Shown piece by piece: positions 31,601-41,478 of a DNA stretch of 64,000 bases. The notes beneath the pieces were generated by a model, which was not told the origin of the DNA, did not search any database, and saw nothing but the letters and a program-made list of their open reading frames with translations. The DNA lies in contig JAKUCV010004748.1 in NCBI GenBank assembly GCA_028386065.3, positions 62,001 through 126,000 of the forward strand. The letters are read 5' to 3'. The stretch comes from Turnera subulata. Its lineage: Eukaryota > Streptophyta > Magnoliopsida > Malpighiales > Passifloraceae. The translations under genes and the position numbers were made by a program. The first letter of the stretch is position 1. Each line of letters opens with the position of its first letter.

Positions 31601-34600
31601 TCAGTTCATATTACAATCAGCTTGCAGTAGATTACAAATAAAGGGTGGGTAAGTCCCAGTCCAGACCTGGGCATAAAGACAATTAAGAGATTCCTTAGCA
31701 AGCGCATGTGCCACCTGGTTGCAAGTTCTGGGTACATGGTTACAAACAAAAGAAACAAAAGAATCTGCAAGCCTACGGATATCATGAATCCAGATACCAA
31801 GGGGGGACCTGTCAGATTGAGGATCCATCAGTAGCATATTTCTCAGTTGCAGACAGTCAGTTTCCACCATCACCTGTTGGACTCCCATGGACTTGGCAAG
31901 CCAGAGCCCATCCCAAACTGCCCTAATCTCAGCAAGTAGAGGCTCTGACACAGATGCATTCGCTTTCATGAACGCTGCCAAACAGCAACCTTGATGGTTT
32001 CTAATGACTCCTCCCGATCCTCCCTTATTATTATCCTTCATCCAAGCACCATCAACATTCAGCTTTAGCCAGTTTTCTTGAGGAGGAACCCAATGCGAGG
32101 CATTACCACGTATTGGAGTAAGAACAAATCGGCAGCTATGCTCCATAAATGAGTTACAAAAATCGGCAGCCCAACCTGCCACTTCAAAAGCCTTCTGCTT
32201 GTAGTTGTCAAAAAGAGTGTCATTCCTATCCTTCCAGATGGCCCATGCCACCGTAAGAAACAAAGCAACATCCTTCTGTGAACCAGAAGAAATAGTGGTA
32301 CAGGAGGAAGAAAAATCCCGAGCCTTGGAAACATCAAAACCAGCACCACTCCATCTAACCTCCTCCCAAATCTCCAAAGCTCTTGGACATCTAAATAGTG
32401 CGTGAGTAATGTCCTCACGATCCTCGCCACACCTCCCACAAGTAACATGTTCAGTTATTCTCCTACGGGCCAAAATCATGTTAACTGGAAGAATGTCATG
32501 CACAGCCCTCCATGCAAATAGCTTCACCTTATTAGGTACCACAGCTGACCAGATACACCTCCAAATATCCCCAGTATTGTTAGCATTTGATGAAGACGCC
32601 TCTCCAGCCACAACATGCTCCCAATATTGCATCTCCACATGGTATGCAGTTTTCACCGAAAACATCCCCCTTCTATCATGGAACCAGGCCCAGTCGTCAT
32701 CAACACCAAACTGGCTCAAAGGGATTGACGCAATTAAATCGGCATCCCCACCACCGAACACAGCATCAAGTCTTGCTTTATTCCAGCGAGGGGGATTTTG
32801 CAGGATGAGGGAGTCCACCGTGGTTCCCGCCTCAACACCAGGGTCAATAACCAACGGCCTGAAGCTCCACACCCTTGGGATCCAAGGGTCCTCTCTTATC
32901 CGAACTGTGGTACCAGTTCCAATCCTCCTATAAATCCCTTTACACAGCGTATCTCTCCCAATCAAAAGACTTCTCCATGTGTAGGAGGGTCTACAACCCA
33001 GTTCTGCATCCATAAAAGAAGATCCAGGGAAGTACTTAGCCTTAAGGATTCGAGCACATAAGGAGTTAGGGTTCGTTAACAAACGCCACCCTTGTTTGGC
33101 AAGTAGTGCTTTGTTGAACGCCATCAAATCCCGGAAACCCAACCCTCCTCTTGATTTCGGCCTACACAAGGACTCCCATCGAATCCAATGTATCTTCCTC
33201 TTGTCAGAGCTATCGCCCCAAAAAAACCTTGCAACCAGTGAGTTTAGTTCCCTACACAACTCATCAGGGATTTTGAACACAGACATTGCATATGAGGGTA
33301 TGGCTTGCGCCACCGATTTAACAAGGATCTCCTTCCCTGCCTTAGAGAGCAGGTTTCCCTTCCAGCCCTGGATCTTACTCCACACTCTCTCTTTGATCTC
33401 GAGAAAAACCTTCTTCTTACTCTTTCCAACCATGGGAGGAAGGCCTAGATATTTTTGGTAGCATCCCTCAGTCGTGATTCCCAGGATGGCTTTAATGCCC
33501 ACTCTCAATTCCTCTGCACAATTTGGACTAAACTGAATAACAGACTTGTCAAAATTCACCATCTGGCCAGAATGGGCCTCATATACCTCCAAAATCTGTT
33601 TAATAGCCCTTGCCCCTTGGACCGTAGCCTTCACAAATATGACGCAGTCATCAGCGAACATTAGGTGTGTGACATGAGGTGCACCCCTACAAACTCCAAA
33701 GCTCTGTAGGCTGCCTCTTCTGACCGCATCCTCAAACAACCAGGTCAAATACTCAGTGCAGATTAAGAAAAGGTAGGGTGAAAATGGATCACCCTGCCTT
33801 AATCCCCTCTCTGGAATGATATCCCCTACAACAAAGTCATTAACCTTTACCCCAAAAGATGCTGATCTTACGCACATCATAACCCACCCAATCCATTGCT
33901 CATGGAAACCCATTATGCGCAAGACATTCTCCAAAAGAGGCCACTCCAATCTGTCATATGCCTTTGCCATGTCAAGCTTCAAGGCCATCAAACCCTCTTT
34001 CTCCTTCCTCTTATTCTTCAGGCAGTGAATCATCTCATACGCCACTAGGACGTTATCAGAAATTAAGCGCCCCGGAACAAAAGCGCTCTGCTTCTCAGAG
34101 ATCAAATTCTTCAAGAAGTCCTTCAGCCTATTCGCCAACAACTTTGACAAGATTTTATACAGCACGTTACAGAGGCTTATAGGTCGAAAATGACTCATCA
34201 GCTCAGGCTTCTTACACTTTGGGATCAGGGCTAAAGTCGTCCTATTGAGATCCTTAGGCATCCGACCCTCCCTCAACACACTTCTCAGGTATTTGCACAC
34301 ATCTGGACCCACCACATCCCAGTAACATTGATAGAATGCAGGAGAGAACCCATCAGGCCCCGGAGCCTTGGATGGATTCATTTGGAAAAGGGCAAATTTT
34401 ATCTCCCCATCAGAAACAGGCCTAATCAATTCTCTGTTTACCTCCTCCCCCACACGGCCCTGAAGACCCCCAAAAGAGTCAATGCCATAAGACTGGACAG
34501 ATGATGAGAAGAGTCCTGCAAAATAGCTTGTTGCAATGGACTCCATCGAACTCTGGTCCTCAAATCTTATCCCTGCATCATTAACCAAAGCGTCAATTCT

Positions 34601-35722
34601 ATTTTTTGCCCTCCGCTGGTTCGCTTTGCGATGAAAGTATGCCGTATTCTTATCACCGGCTGACATCCACAGAGCTTTTGCTCGTTGTCTCCATATCATC
34701 TCCTCTCTAGCTAATAAATCATCCAACCTGGACAGAAGGACCCTCCTCCGGCTCCACGTAGCAGCTGTGGGAGCAGACCACTGAAGGCAATCAAGCTCCT
34801 CTCTTGTCTTCCTAATGGCATTAGGAATATCACCAAAACGTCTCTTATTCCACTGAACCAGAGCCCTTTTGGTGTCTTCCAGTTTGCCAGCCATGTCCTC
34901 CCAGTTTCTTACAGAAGATGTCCCCTGCCATTGTTCAATGATCACCTCCCTACACTCTGCCTCTCTCAGCCAATGATCTTCAAATGCAAACCTCCTCCTT
35001 CTGCGATTTCTCCACCTCATAGTACCAAATAAATCCACCAGAATAGGGAGATGGTCAGACCCCTCATCACCTAAGTGAGATACCTTTACATATGGAAAAC
35101 AAAGCTTCCAATTCTGGGAACACACTGCCCTATCCAGCCTGAGCTTTGTGTTTGCTAACCCTTCTCTACAATTCGACCATGTGAAGGGGTATCCAATAAA
35201 CCCCAAGTCATGAAGCTGACAGATTTCCAGACACTCATTGAAATCCGTCATCAGTCTTGTAGCTCGTTGAGGTCCACCCGACTTTTCTGAAGACTTTGAT
35301 ATCTCATTAAAATCCCCAGCACAAAGCCAAGGTAGATCACTGCAAGACTTAAGCCTCCTTAGCAGCTCCCATGAATGCCTCCTCTCTCCCTCCACAGGAG
35401 ATCCATAGAAACCAGTGAAGCGCCACCTTGATCCTCCTAGGTCCTCAACAACGACATCAATATGGGCAATAGAGTAGGATAGGAGAGTGACATTCACATC
35501 CTCCTTCCAAAGGAGAGCAAGCCCCCCACTTCTTCTAACACAGTCTACGAAAACGCCGTTCCTGCAATTCAAACTCCATTTAATCCTGTCCATTTCCCTA
35601 CCTTTCTTCCTGGTTTCAGACAGGAAGACCATACTCGGGTTCACGCGATTCATGAGATCGCGGAGGTTTCGAACTGCGCGGGGTTTCCCGAGTCCCCGGC
35701 AGTTCCAACATAGGGCACTCAT
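31601..35722 (-). CDS. LINE B ORF2: endonuclease-reverse transcriptase-RNase H
   Basis: An uninterrupted 1373-residue polyprotein from the ATG at 35722 (MSALCWNCRGLGKPRAVRNL). The frame is open 18 codons further upstream, but the endonuclease fold starts here and this ATG overlaps the ORF1 stop. Endonuclease landmarks are WNCRG, LSETR, CAGDFNE and GSDHLPI (about 1-225). The reverse transcriptase has KAPGPDGF, GLRQGDPFSPYLF and the active site FADD near 687. The zinc-binding region shows CGRCGEDREDITHALFRC. The RNase H begins near 1218 (LNVDGAWMKDN). It is clearly diverged from the ORF2 of LINE A, so the two belong to different L1 families. Confidence 0.93.
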   Translation of the reverse strand: MSALCWNCRGLGKPRAVRNLRDLMNRVNPSMVFLSETRKKGREMDRIKWSLNCRNGVFVDCVRRSGGLALLWKEDVNVTLLSYSIAHIDVVVEDLGGSRWRFTGFYGSPVEGERRHSWELLRRLKSCSDLPWLCAGDFNEISKSSEKSGGPQRATRLMTDFNECLEICQLHDLGFIGYPFTWSNCREGLANTKLRLDRAVCSQNWKLCFPYVKVSHLGDEGSDHLPILVDLFGTMRWRNRRRRRFAFEDHWLREAECREVIIEQWQGTSSVRNWEDMAGKLEDTKRALVQWNKRRFGDIPNAIRKTREELDCLQWSAPTAATWSRRRVLLSRLDDLLAREEMIWRQRAKALWMSAGDKNTAYFHRKANQRRAKNRIDALVNDAGIRFEDQSSMESIATSYFAGLFSSSVQSYGIDSFGGLQGRVGEEVNRELIRPVSDGEIKFALFQMNPSKAPGPDGFSPAFYQCYWDVVGPDVCKYLRSVLREGRMPKDLNRTTLALIPKCKKPELMSHFRPISLCNVLYKILSKLLANRLKDFLKNLISEKQSAFVPGRLISDNVLVAYEMIHCLKNKRKEKEGLMALKLDMAKAYDRLEWPLLENVLRIMGFHEQWIGWVMMCVRSASFGVKVNDFVVGDIIPERGLRQGDPFSPYLFLICTEYLTWLFEDAVRRGSLQSFGVCRGAPHVTHLMFADDCVIFVKATVQGARAIKQILEVYEAHSGQMVNFDKSVIQFSPNCAEELRVGIKAILGITTEGCYQKYLGLPPMVGKSKKKVFLEIKERVWSKIQGWKGNLLSKAGKEILVKSVAQAIPSYAMSVFKIPDELCRELNSLVARFFWGDSSDKRKIHWIRWESLCRPKSRGGLGFRDLMAFNKALLAKQGWRLLTNPNSLCARILKAKYFPGSSFMDAELGCRPSYTWRSLLIGRDTLCKGIYRRIGTGTTVRIREDPWIPRVWSFRPLVIDPGVEAGTTVDSLILQNPPRWNKARLDAVFGGGDADLIASIPLSQFGVDDDWAWFHDRRGMFSVKTAYHVEMQYWEHVVAGEASSSNANNTGDIWRCIWSAVVPNKVKLFAWRAVHDILPVNMILARRRITEHVTCGRCGEDREDITHALFRCPRALEIWEEVRWSGAGFDVSKARDFSSSCTTISSGSQKDVALFLTVAWAIWKDRNDTLFDNYKQKAFEVAGWAADFCNSFMEHSCRFVLTPIRGNASHWVPPQENWLKLNVDGAWMKDNNKGGSGGVIRNHQGCCLAAFMKANASVSEPLLAEIRAVWDGLWLAKSMGVQQVMVETDCLQLRNMLLMDPQSDRSPLGIWIHDIRRLADSFVSFVCNHVPRTCNQVAHALAKESLNCLYAQVWTGTYPPFICNLLQADCNMN

Positions 35723-36900
35723 GGCGATCGGCGGGACTGGTCCACGCCAGCCTCCGCCGCTTGAGTATTTGGACACAACACAGGCACTTCACATGCTTCT
35801 TCTGTACCCTCTATTGTAGCAACAGATAACCCTGAGGTAGCCTCAACGGACTCCTTCACCTCTGCCAGCGCTCCCTCCCCGTTTACAACCTCATTCACTT
35901 TTCCATACTTAACATCCAGAGTCGCAAACGGGTTTTCTTCCGATACCATCAACTTATCTAGTTGGGAAGACACCACTGGTATCAGAGTCATACTAGGGGA
36001 CATACAGGCACCTTCCCCCTTGCTTCTAGCCAGCTTTTTGATTCTGACCCTCCTGCGGGATGAAGAGGCTTGACCTTGTCCAACCATAAAGACCTTCTCC
36101 CCTTCTTGAACAACCGAAAAAGACTGGGATAGGCTTCTATTTGGGCTTGTGGATTCAAGAGAAAACTCCAGAAGATGCTCCTCAGCTGGGTTTTGGTTAT
36201 GTGGGCTAGGGAAAGTGCCCCCTACAGTATTGGGTTCGGAGGGGGTTATAGTAGATTTAGATGGTTTATTTGGGGGGCTAAGAGCTAATAGATGCGTGGT
36301 ACTTTGGGTAATAGAGTTTGGGTCGTCCAGTGGTTTTAGTTGGGCTAAAGAGAGGTCCAGTTTAGAGGGACTAGGTTTTGGCCTTATGTACCTGCTTTGA
36401 AGGATCCTCTTTTGCTTCTTTGAGACAGGGAGGTCCACAGGTCCCTTGTCCTTCCTCTTCATTATGGGCCCCCCAGGAGTGGTTTCTTCACAAGAAAGCC
36501 TTGAAATCATATCTCCCACTTCTTGTAGCGAAGTCCCATCAGAGCCGCCAACACTCTTTGACCTGCCTCCCTCTAAATTGATGTTAGTCACACCCCTGCT
36601 GCAAACATCAACAGCTCTTTGCTTATCGAGCCCCTCACCTACAGCCTCCACCGCAGCCTTGCCCCTAGGATTACTCAAAAGCGGAGCCAAAACATTGAGA
36701 GCGTCGGCCTTGTCAGGAACTGCCACCCCCAGAAAGTCACACATCTCCGCCAGTTTAGATTCTTCTATTCCAAAAGCACGAAACCACGCCACCAATTGGG
36801 TCCTACAGTGATCAGGGTCGTACCCTGCACGAAGATCCTCTTGTTTCTTCTTGATACGTTGCTCACGCGCCTCTAGCAAACGCGCCACCTCCTTGTCCAT
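35719..36900 (-). CDS. LINE B ORF1 (possibly truncated), lacking DUF4283 and zinc knuckle
   Basis: A 393-residue reading from the methionine at 36900 (MDKEVARLLEAREQRIKKKQ). The frame is also open through the TSD into flanking DNA, so nothing upstream marks a natural start. A charged helical N-terminus is followed by a segment ending QLVAWFRAFGIEESK and then a long disordered Ser/Pro/Lys tail containing RRRVRIKKLARSK. The DUF4283 domain and CCHC knuckle seen in LINE A ORF1 are absent. Either this copy lost its 5' end or the family has a different ORF1. The stop TGA overlaps the ORF2 ATG. Confidence 0.7.
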   Translation of the reverse strand: MDKEVARLLEAREQRIKKKQEDLRAGYDPDHCRTQLVAWFRAFGIEESKLAEMCDFLGVAVPDKADALNVLAPLLSNPRGKAAVEAVGEGLDKQRAVDVCSRGVTNINLEGGRSKSVGGSDGTSLQEVGDMISRLSCEETTPGGPIMKRKDKGPVDLPVSKKQKRILQSRYIRPKPSPSKLDLSLAQLKPLDDPNSITQSTTHLLALSPPNKPSKSTITPSEPNTVGGTFPSPHNQNPAEEHLLEFSLESTSPNRSLSQSFSVVQEGEKVFMVGQGQASSSRRRVRIKKLARSKGEGACMSPSMTLIPVVSSQLDKLMVSEENPFATLDVKYGKVNEVVNGEGALAEVKESVEATSGLSVATIEGTEEACEVPVLCPNTQAAEAGVDQSRRSP

Positions 36901-36993
36901 CTGAGCCCACTTGTCCTTGCCGGGGGCGCCTTTCTCGCTCCCAGGAGCCGCGAGATCCTCCCATCCTCTGGCCCTTCCTATCAAGAAATTACT

Positions 36994-38599
36994 ACTACAC
37001 AAAAAGAAGTGCGTTGCATTATATATTCCCCAGTATGAGAAAAGTTTGGTCGTCCTGTGTAAAAAGAGTGAATTTTTGCTTCTCAATTTTGCTGGGTTGT
37101 TGGTGGCTAGGGAGTTATATATCCTAAGAGGAAGTGAGTAACTGCTTGACTAGCATTCAATTAACCAAAAATTTAATCGATGCCATAGGCTGCTCATTGC
37201 GACAATAAAATGGAATACATGGTTAAAAAAACAATGCACAAAAAGAGATTAGTCAAATTCTGTCATGTCATGGCAACATTGGATCGGATCCACGCCACAA
37301 GCACGTATAGATACAAACGACCTGTGGCATCTAGTCCAAGTAATTTGTCAACACGAAAAAAATCGGAAAATTTTACCAATTTTTTTATGCGTGGTAAATA
37401 TATAACTTTGATGAGAGATGGCAATGGAAGTAGAAACCCAAGAGTAGTCTAAGTAGGAATCCTTTATATAATAATGTGAAGATAGGAATGGGCAGAAAGA
37501 TGATTTTGGAAAAAAATATTTATAGCTTGGTCGGATGTATTAAGAACAAAAATTTCAGGATAATTAGCTTGCAGTATTGGGCAAATACGGGTGAGGACTG
37601 ATGATTAACCAACTAAGCTAATCCTCATAACAAAATGACAACATAATTTGTGATGAATAAAAGGAAAGGTTTTCGAATCTAAGGTACCATGGCATTCTTA
37701 TCCAAATACTGTACGATAGAGAAGTTCTTTAATTAGACAAATCACTTCACATACATTAATCTGTAAAATTCTTGTTGGCATTTTTACGTATCATCCATAT
37801 ATCATCATCTATCTATTCTTTCCCTACATGGAAATTTTGATTGGTTGTATACCAAGTTATTTACTCAAAATTATCTCTAAAAGGTGCCTAACATTGATTA
37901 AAGATATGCAGACATATTATGTATATGTCATCCACTTGCAAAATCGGATTAGAATATTATCCTCTTGATACATTTTTTTCCAAAAAAAAAGAAATTCTCT
38001 TACATGTTTACCCAATGGATATGGTTCTATTTTTCTTGGTCAGGGCCAATGGATGTGCACACGTTGTTCGTGCTTACCACATTTAAGCCATTAAATGATC
38101 GGTTACAATTACTATAACTATGAAATAAACTTTTTTTTAGAAATAACTATGTATGTCAAAAGGAAAACTATAAAATAAAGAGAAAGCGTACCTCTTCTCT
38201 CTATTTTTGGTGCAAACTACGTTCAAAATAGTAGCATTATCCCATGTGGCCCATTACAATGGCCAATACTTTTGAAAAGAAATCAGATTCATCTCGATTC
38301 TTGACAGAAATGAACGAGCATATTCTTTTATTTTTTTCCTTAATTTAACAAGAACTTATGAGCAAATCTTGTAACTCCAAACACAGCAATATGTGAATAT
38401 CTATTTGCTCTATACTCTTCTTATATATGTCAAAATCGGTTAGATCTGTTCCCGTTATTGGCATTTGAGAATCCGTAAAATCTGATTATCAGAAAAAACA
38501 ATCCATAAATTCTCACTACACTTCGAATTTCCTAAAAAAAAAAAATCCAATTGAAACACCCTTGGGATTAACGTTGCTTCACTTACTACAAAATCACTC
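36994..38599. other. Intergenic, AT-rich
   Basis: No gene is recognised. The region just upstream of 38600 is the polygalacturonase promoter. Confidence 0.45.
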
Positions 38600-38606
38600 T
38601 ATAAAT
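38600..38606 (+). promoter_or_regulatory. TATA box of the polygalacturonase gene
   Basis: TATAAAT lies within CTCTATAAATATTC, 60 bp before the proposed ATG at 38660, which leaves room for a leader of roughly 30 nt. It supports the choice of the short first exon. Confidence 0.55.
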
Positions 38607-38659
38607 ATTCTCTGTCTTTCTGCTAAATTCATATCAGTTCCTGTTGTTAGTTTTCCACA

Positions 38660-40740
38660 ATGGAGTTGTGTCCCCAATCCAGACAATGTTATGCAGTTAG
38701 TTCTCTATCCTGTCTTAGTCACATCTCCATGTCCTAACTTGTTCAGTTGTCCTCCAAATTTCGGATTCATAAAATTCTACTACGATTTCTTTTGGATTAT
38801 GTTGAAATGTTTTCACTGATTTTTTATTTTCCTTTCGGTTTATCTTATGTGATGACCTTGAACTTGTAAACTGAAAAAGACGCGATCTTTAATTTCGTCT
38901 GATCAATCTCTACAGGTTTTGAAGCTTCTCGCAATCTTTGTGATATTGGGATCACTTATTGATTCAAGACTAGTAGAATCCCGAGAAGTTGAGAATTTGC
39001 AGGCCACAGAGTACTCCGCCATAAACTGCCGTAAGCACAGTGCAGTTTTGACAGATTTTGGAGGTGTTGGTGATGGGAAAACGTCCAACACAAAGGCATT
39101 TAAATCAGCAATCGAGCATCTAAGCAAATATGCATCAGATGGTGGAGCACAGCTGATTGTTCCACCAGGGAAATGGTTAACTGGTAGCTTTAATCTCACT
39201 AGTCATTTCACTCTTTACCTCCACAAGGATGCTGTCATTCTCGGAAGCCAGGTAACCTTTCTTTGTGAATGTTGGGGTTTACACAATTCCTTTATAGGCA
39301 TGATTATGCATACTTCAGAGTTCACCACTAACTAATTATTCAATGGGCAGGATGAGGCAGATTATCCGGTTGTGCCTCCATTACCTTCTTATGGAGTGGG
39401 GAGAGATGCCCCCGATGGAAGGTTCGCTAGTCTTATTTTCGGTACAAATCTCACGGATGTAGTGGTGACTGGTAATTAAAACCTCAACTTCATCAGTTTT
39501 ATATGTTCAGATAAAACTTTTCCTCTGTTGCATCACATATTGTGTAATTGGCTTATTGCATTTCTATATGTTGTCTGATCAGGAAACAATGGCACAATCA
39601 ATGGCCAAGGCCGGCCGTGGTGGACGAAGTTCAAGGCAAAGCAGTTGAACTACACCAGGCCGTATCTGCTTGAGCTTATGTTCTCAGATCAGATTCAAAT
39701 ATCTAACCTTACCTTCATCGACTCCCCATCATGGAATATTCATCCTATATACTGCAGGTTTGTCAGATTTCCTTACTTTAAACTGCAGGCTTTGCTGTAG
39801 ATTGTCTCGGCTCTTATGTGAATGTGATAAATGCAGTAACGTGATTGTAAAATGGCTCACCATTCTTGCTCCGGTTGATGTCCCTAATACTGATGGTGTT
39901 AATCCAGGTTGGTTAGCCTTCCTAGTATCATAACTTCTGGCCTTTTCTTTATGTTCTTGATTAATGGTTGCTATGAGGTTTATAGGTTATATGACATAGA
40001 CACGAAATTTTAATAACAATCTCAACTTTCCTTGATGTATTGCTTTCATTTTTCCAGATTCATGCACAAACACACTAATTGAAGATTGTTACATAGTATC
40101 CGGGGACGACTGCATTGCAGTTAAGAGTGGCTGGGATCAATATGGAATCGATGTTGGCATGCCTACAAAGCAGCTTGCCATAAGGAGGCTTACCTGCATT
40201 TCTCCTGACAGTGCTACAGTAGCACTTGGCAGCGAGATGTCAGGTGGAATCCAAGACGTTAGAGTTGAGGATGTCACAGCCATTGATACTCAGTCTGGGG
40301 TTCGAATCAAAACTGCTATTGGAAGAGGGGGTTATGTGAAAGACATTTTTGTAAGAAATATGAGGATGAAGACCATGTATTATGTTTTCTGGATGACTGG
40401 CGCTTATGGGTCACACCCTGGTGGGAAATTTGATCCCAAAGCACTACCTAACATTACAGGAATAAACTACAAAGACATGGTAGCTGAAAACGTCACCTAC
40501 ACAGCAAGACTTGATGGAATTAAAAACGACCCTTTTACTGGCATTTGCATTTCGAATGCAACCATAACTTTGGCAGAGAAAGCCAAGGAACTACAATGGA
40601 ACTGCACTGACATATCAGGTGTTACAAGTCGTGTGACTCCTAAGCCCTGTGCTGCATTGCCTGAGAAAGAAATTGACTGCCCTTACCCAGAAGATAAGCT
40701 GCCAATTGAAAAAGTGCAACTCAAAACTTGCTCTGCCTAG
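38660..40740 (+). CDS. Probable polygalacturonase (glycoside hydrolase family 28)
   Basis: Exons 38660-38695 (tentative), 38916-39251, 39351-39471, 39583-39757, 39837-39907 and 40058-40740 join in frame to 473 residues. Exon 1 (MELCPQSRQCYA) is inferred from a CA|GTTAGT donor, correct phase and an upstream TATA box. The second exon starts with the signal-peptide core VLKLLAIFVILGSL and has no methionine of its own. GH28 motifs follow: SPSWNIHP, NTD at 240-242, GDDCIAVKSG with DD at 263-264, and RIK at 329-331. The usual GHG histidine site reads GSE (304-306), as in the plant clade labelled probable polygalacturonase. It is expected to act on pectin in the cell wall; activity without that histidine is uncertain. 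Confidence 0.88.
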
Positions 40741-41478
40741 TGTGTAGGACCATGAGCTTTATACAAATTTGAATAATACAATTCGTTTCTCTGTCGTGTA
40801 CTTTGTAAGCAATGATTAGATACAAGAGGTTCTACCATGATTTCAAGTTCAATTGTTTAGACAATCAAACATTTTTCCCAGTAAAATCACCTCCAAAATA
40901 AACAAAGTATTGAGAAAAGATCCTGTCCAAAAACTGTTGGAATCCACGACAGAGGGCGTCGAAAATCCAATCACTAAATGATAAAGTAAAAGAAGTACAA
41001 ACATGATTGGCGTATCTGCCAGTGGACGTTCAATGAAAATGTACTCTGCTGGATGGATTAATTGCCAGGATTCTGATATATTAAAATCCAGCAGACGTTG
41101 CTTTATCAGAATTGATTTGCTTATTCTGTTTTATGTACAAGAAAATAATAAAATCTTTGAGAAATAGGGTCTAAGAGGCTAAACCTTCTCCCAATTACAA
41201 ACAAAAATTAAAACCTGCTACGAGCAATTTTGCCACTTCTGAATCAAACACTGGCGCAAACGCCCTTGCTTCCTTTTTCATATGAATTAAAGTTTCTCTC
41301 AGAAGATCCTGAAACATTCTGATTCTGGTTCTTTTGCAAGTTATTCCGGCAAGAATAGCCGTCTACCCTAACCTGGTATTCCTGCATCATGGGAATGACA
41401 TAGCAAGTTCAGTATGTCACAGGTTTGCAAGAGGAAATAAATAAATACAAATGCAAAATTCATTTTGTAGAGGAAGGG
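40741..41478. other. Convergent 3' flanks of polygalacturonase and pseudokinase
   Basis: Two genes end tail to tail here. The sequence is consistent with two 3' UTRs and contains no further exon that I can recognise. Confidence 0.5.

Larger units (their letters stand above)
31551..36993 (-). mobile_element. LINE B: second L1-type retrotransposon
   Basis: A minus-strand non-LTR element bounded by a perfect 16-bp TSD CTATCAAGAAATTACT at 31551-31566 and 36978-36993. Its poly(A) tail is a T run ending at 31577, preceded in sense by TTCATC. It carries ORF1 and an intact ORF2 joined by an ATGA stop-start overlap. The 5' end falls in sequence that is already open in the ORF1 frame with no methionine, so the copy may be 5'-truncated inside ORF1. 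The perfect TSD points to a recent insertion. Confidence 0.92.

Noticed and set aside
36901..37086. N-terminal extension of LINE B ORF1 into flanking DNA
   Set aside because: The added residues are mostly encoded by the TSD and host sequence outside the element.
38114..38151. Another minute retroposon-like insertion (ATAACTATG repeated)
   Set aside because: The direct repeat is only 9 bp and the T run is not at the edge of the insert, so the signature is not met.
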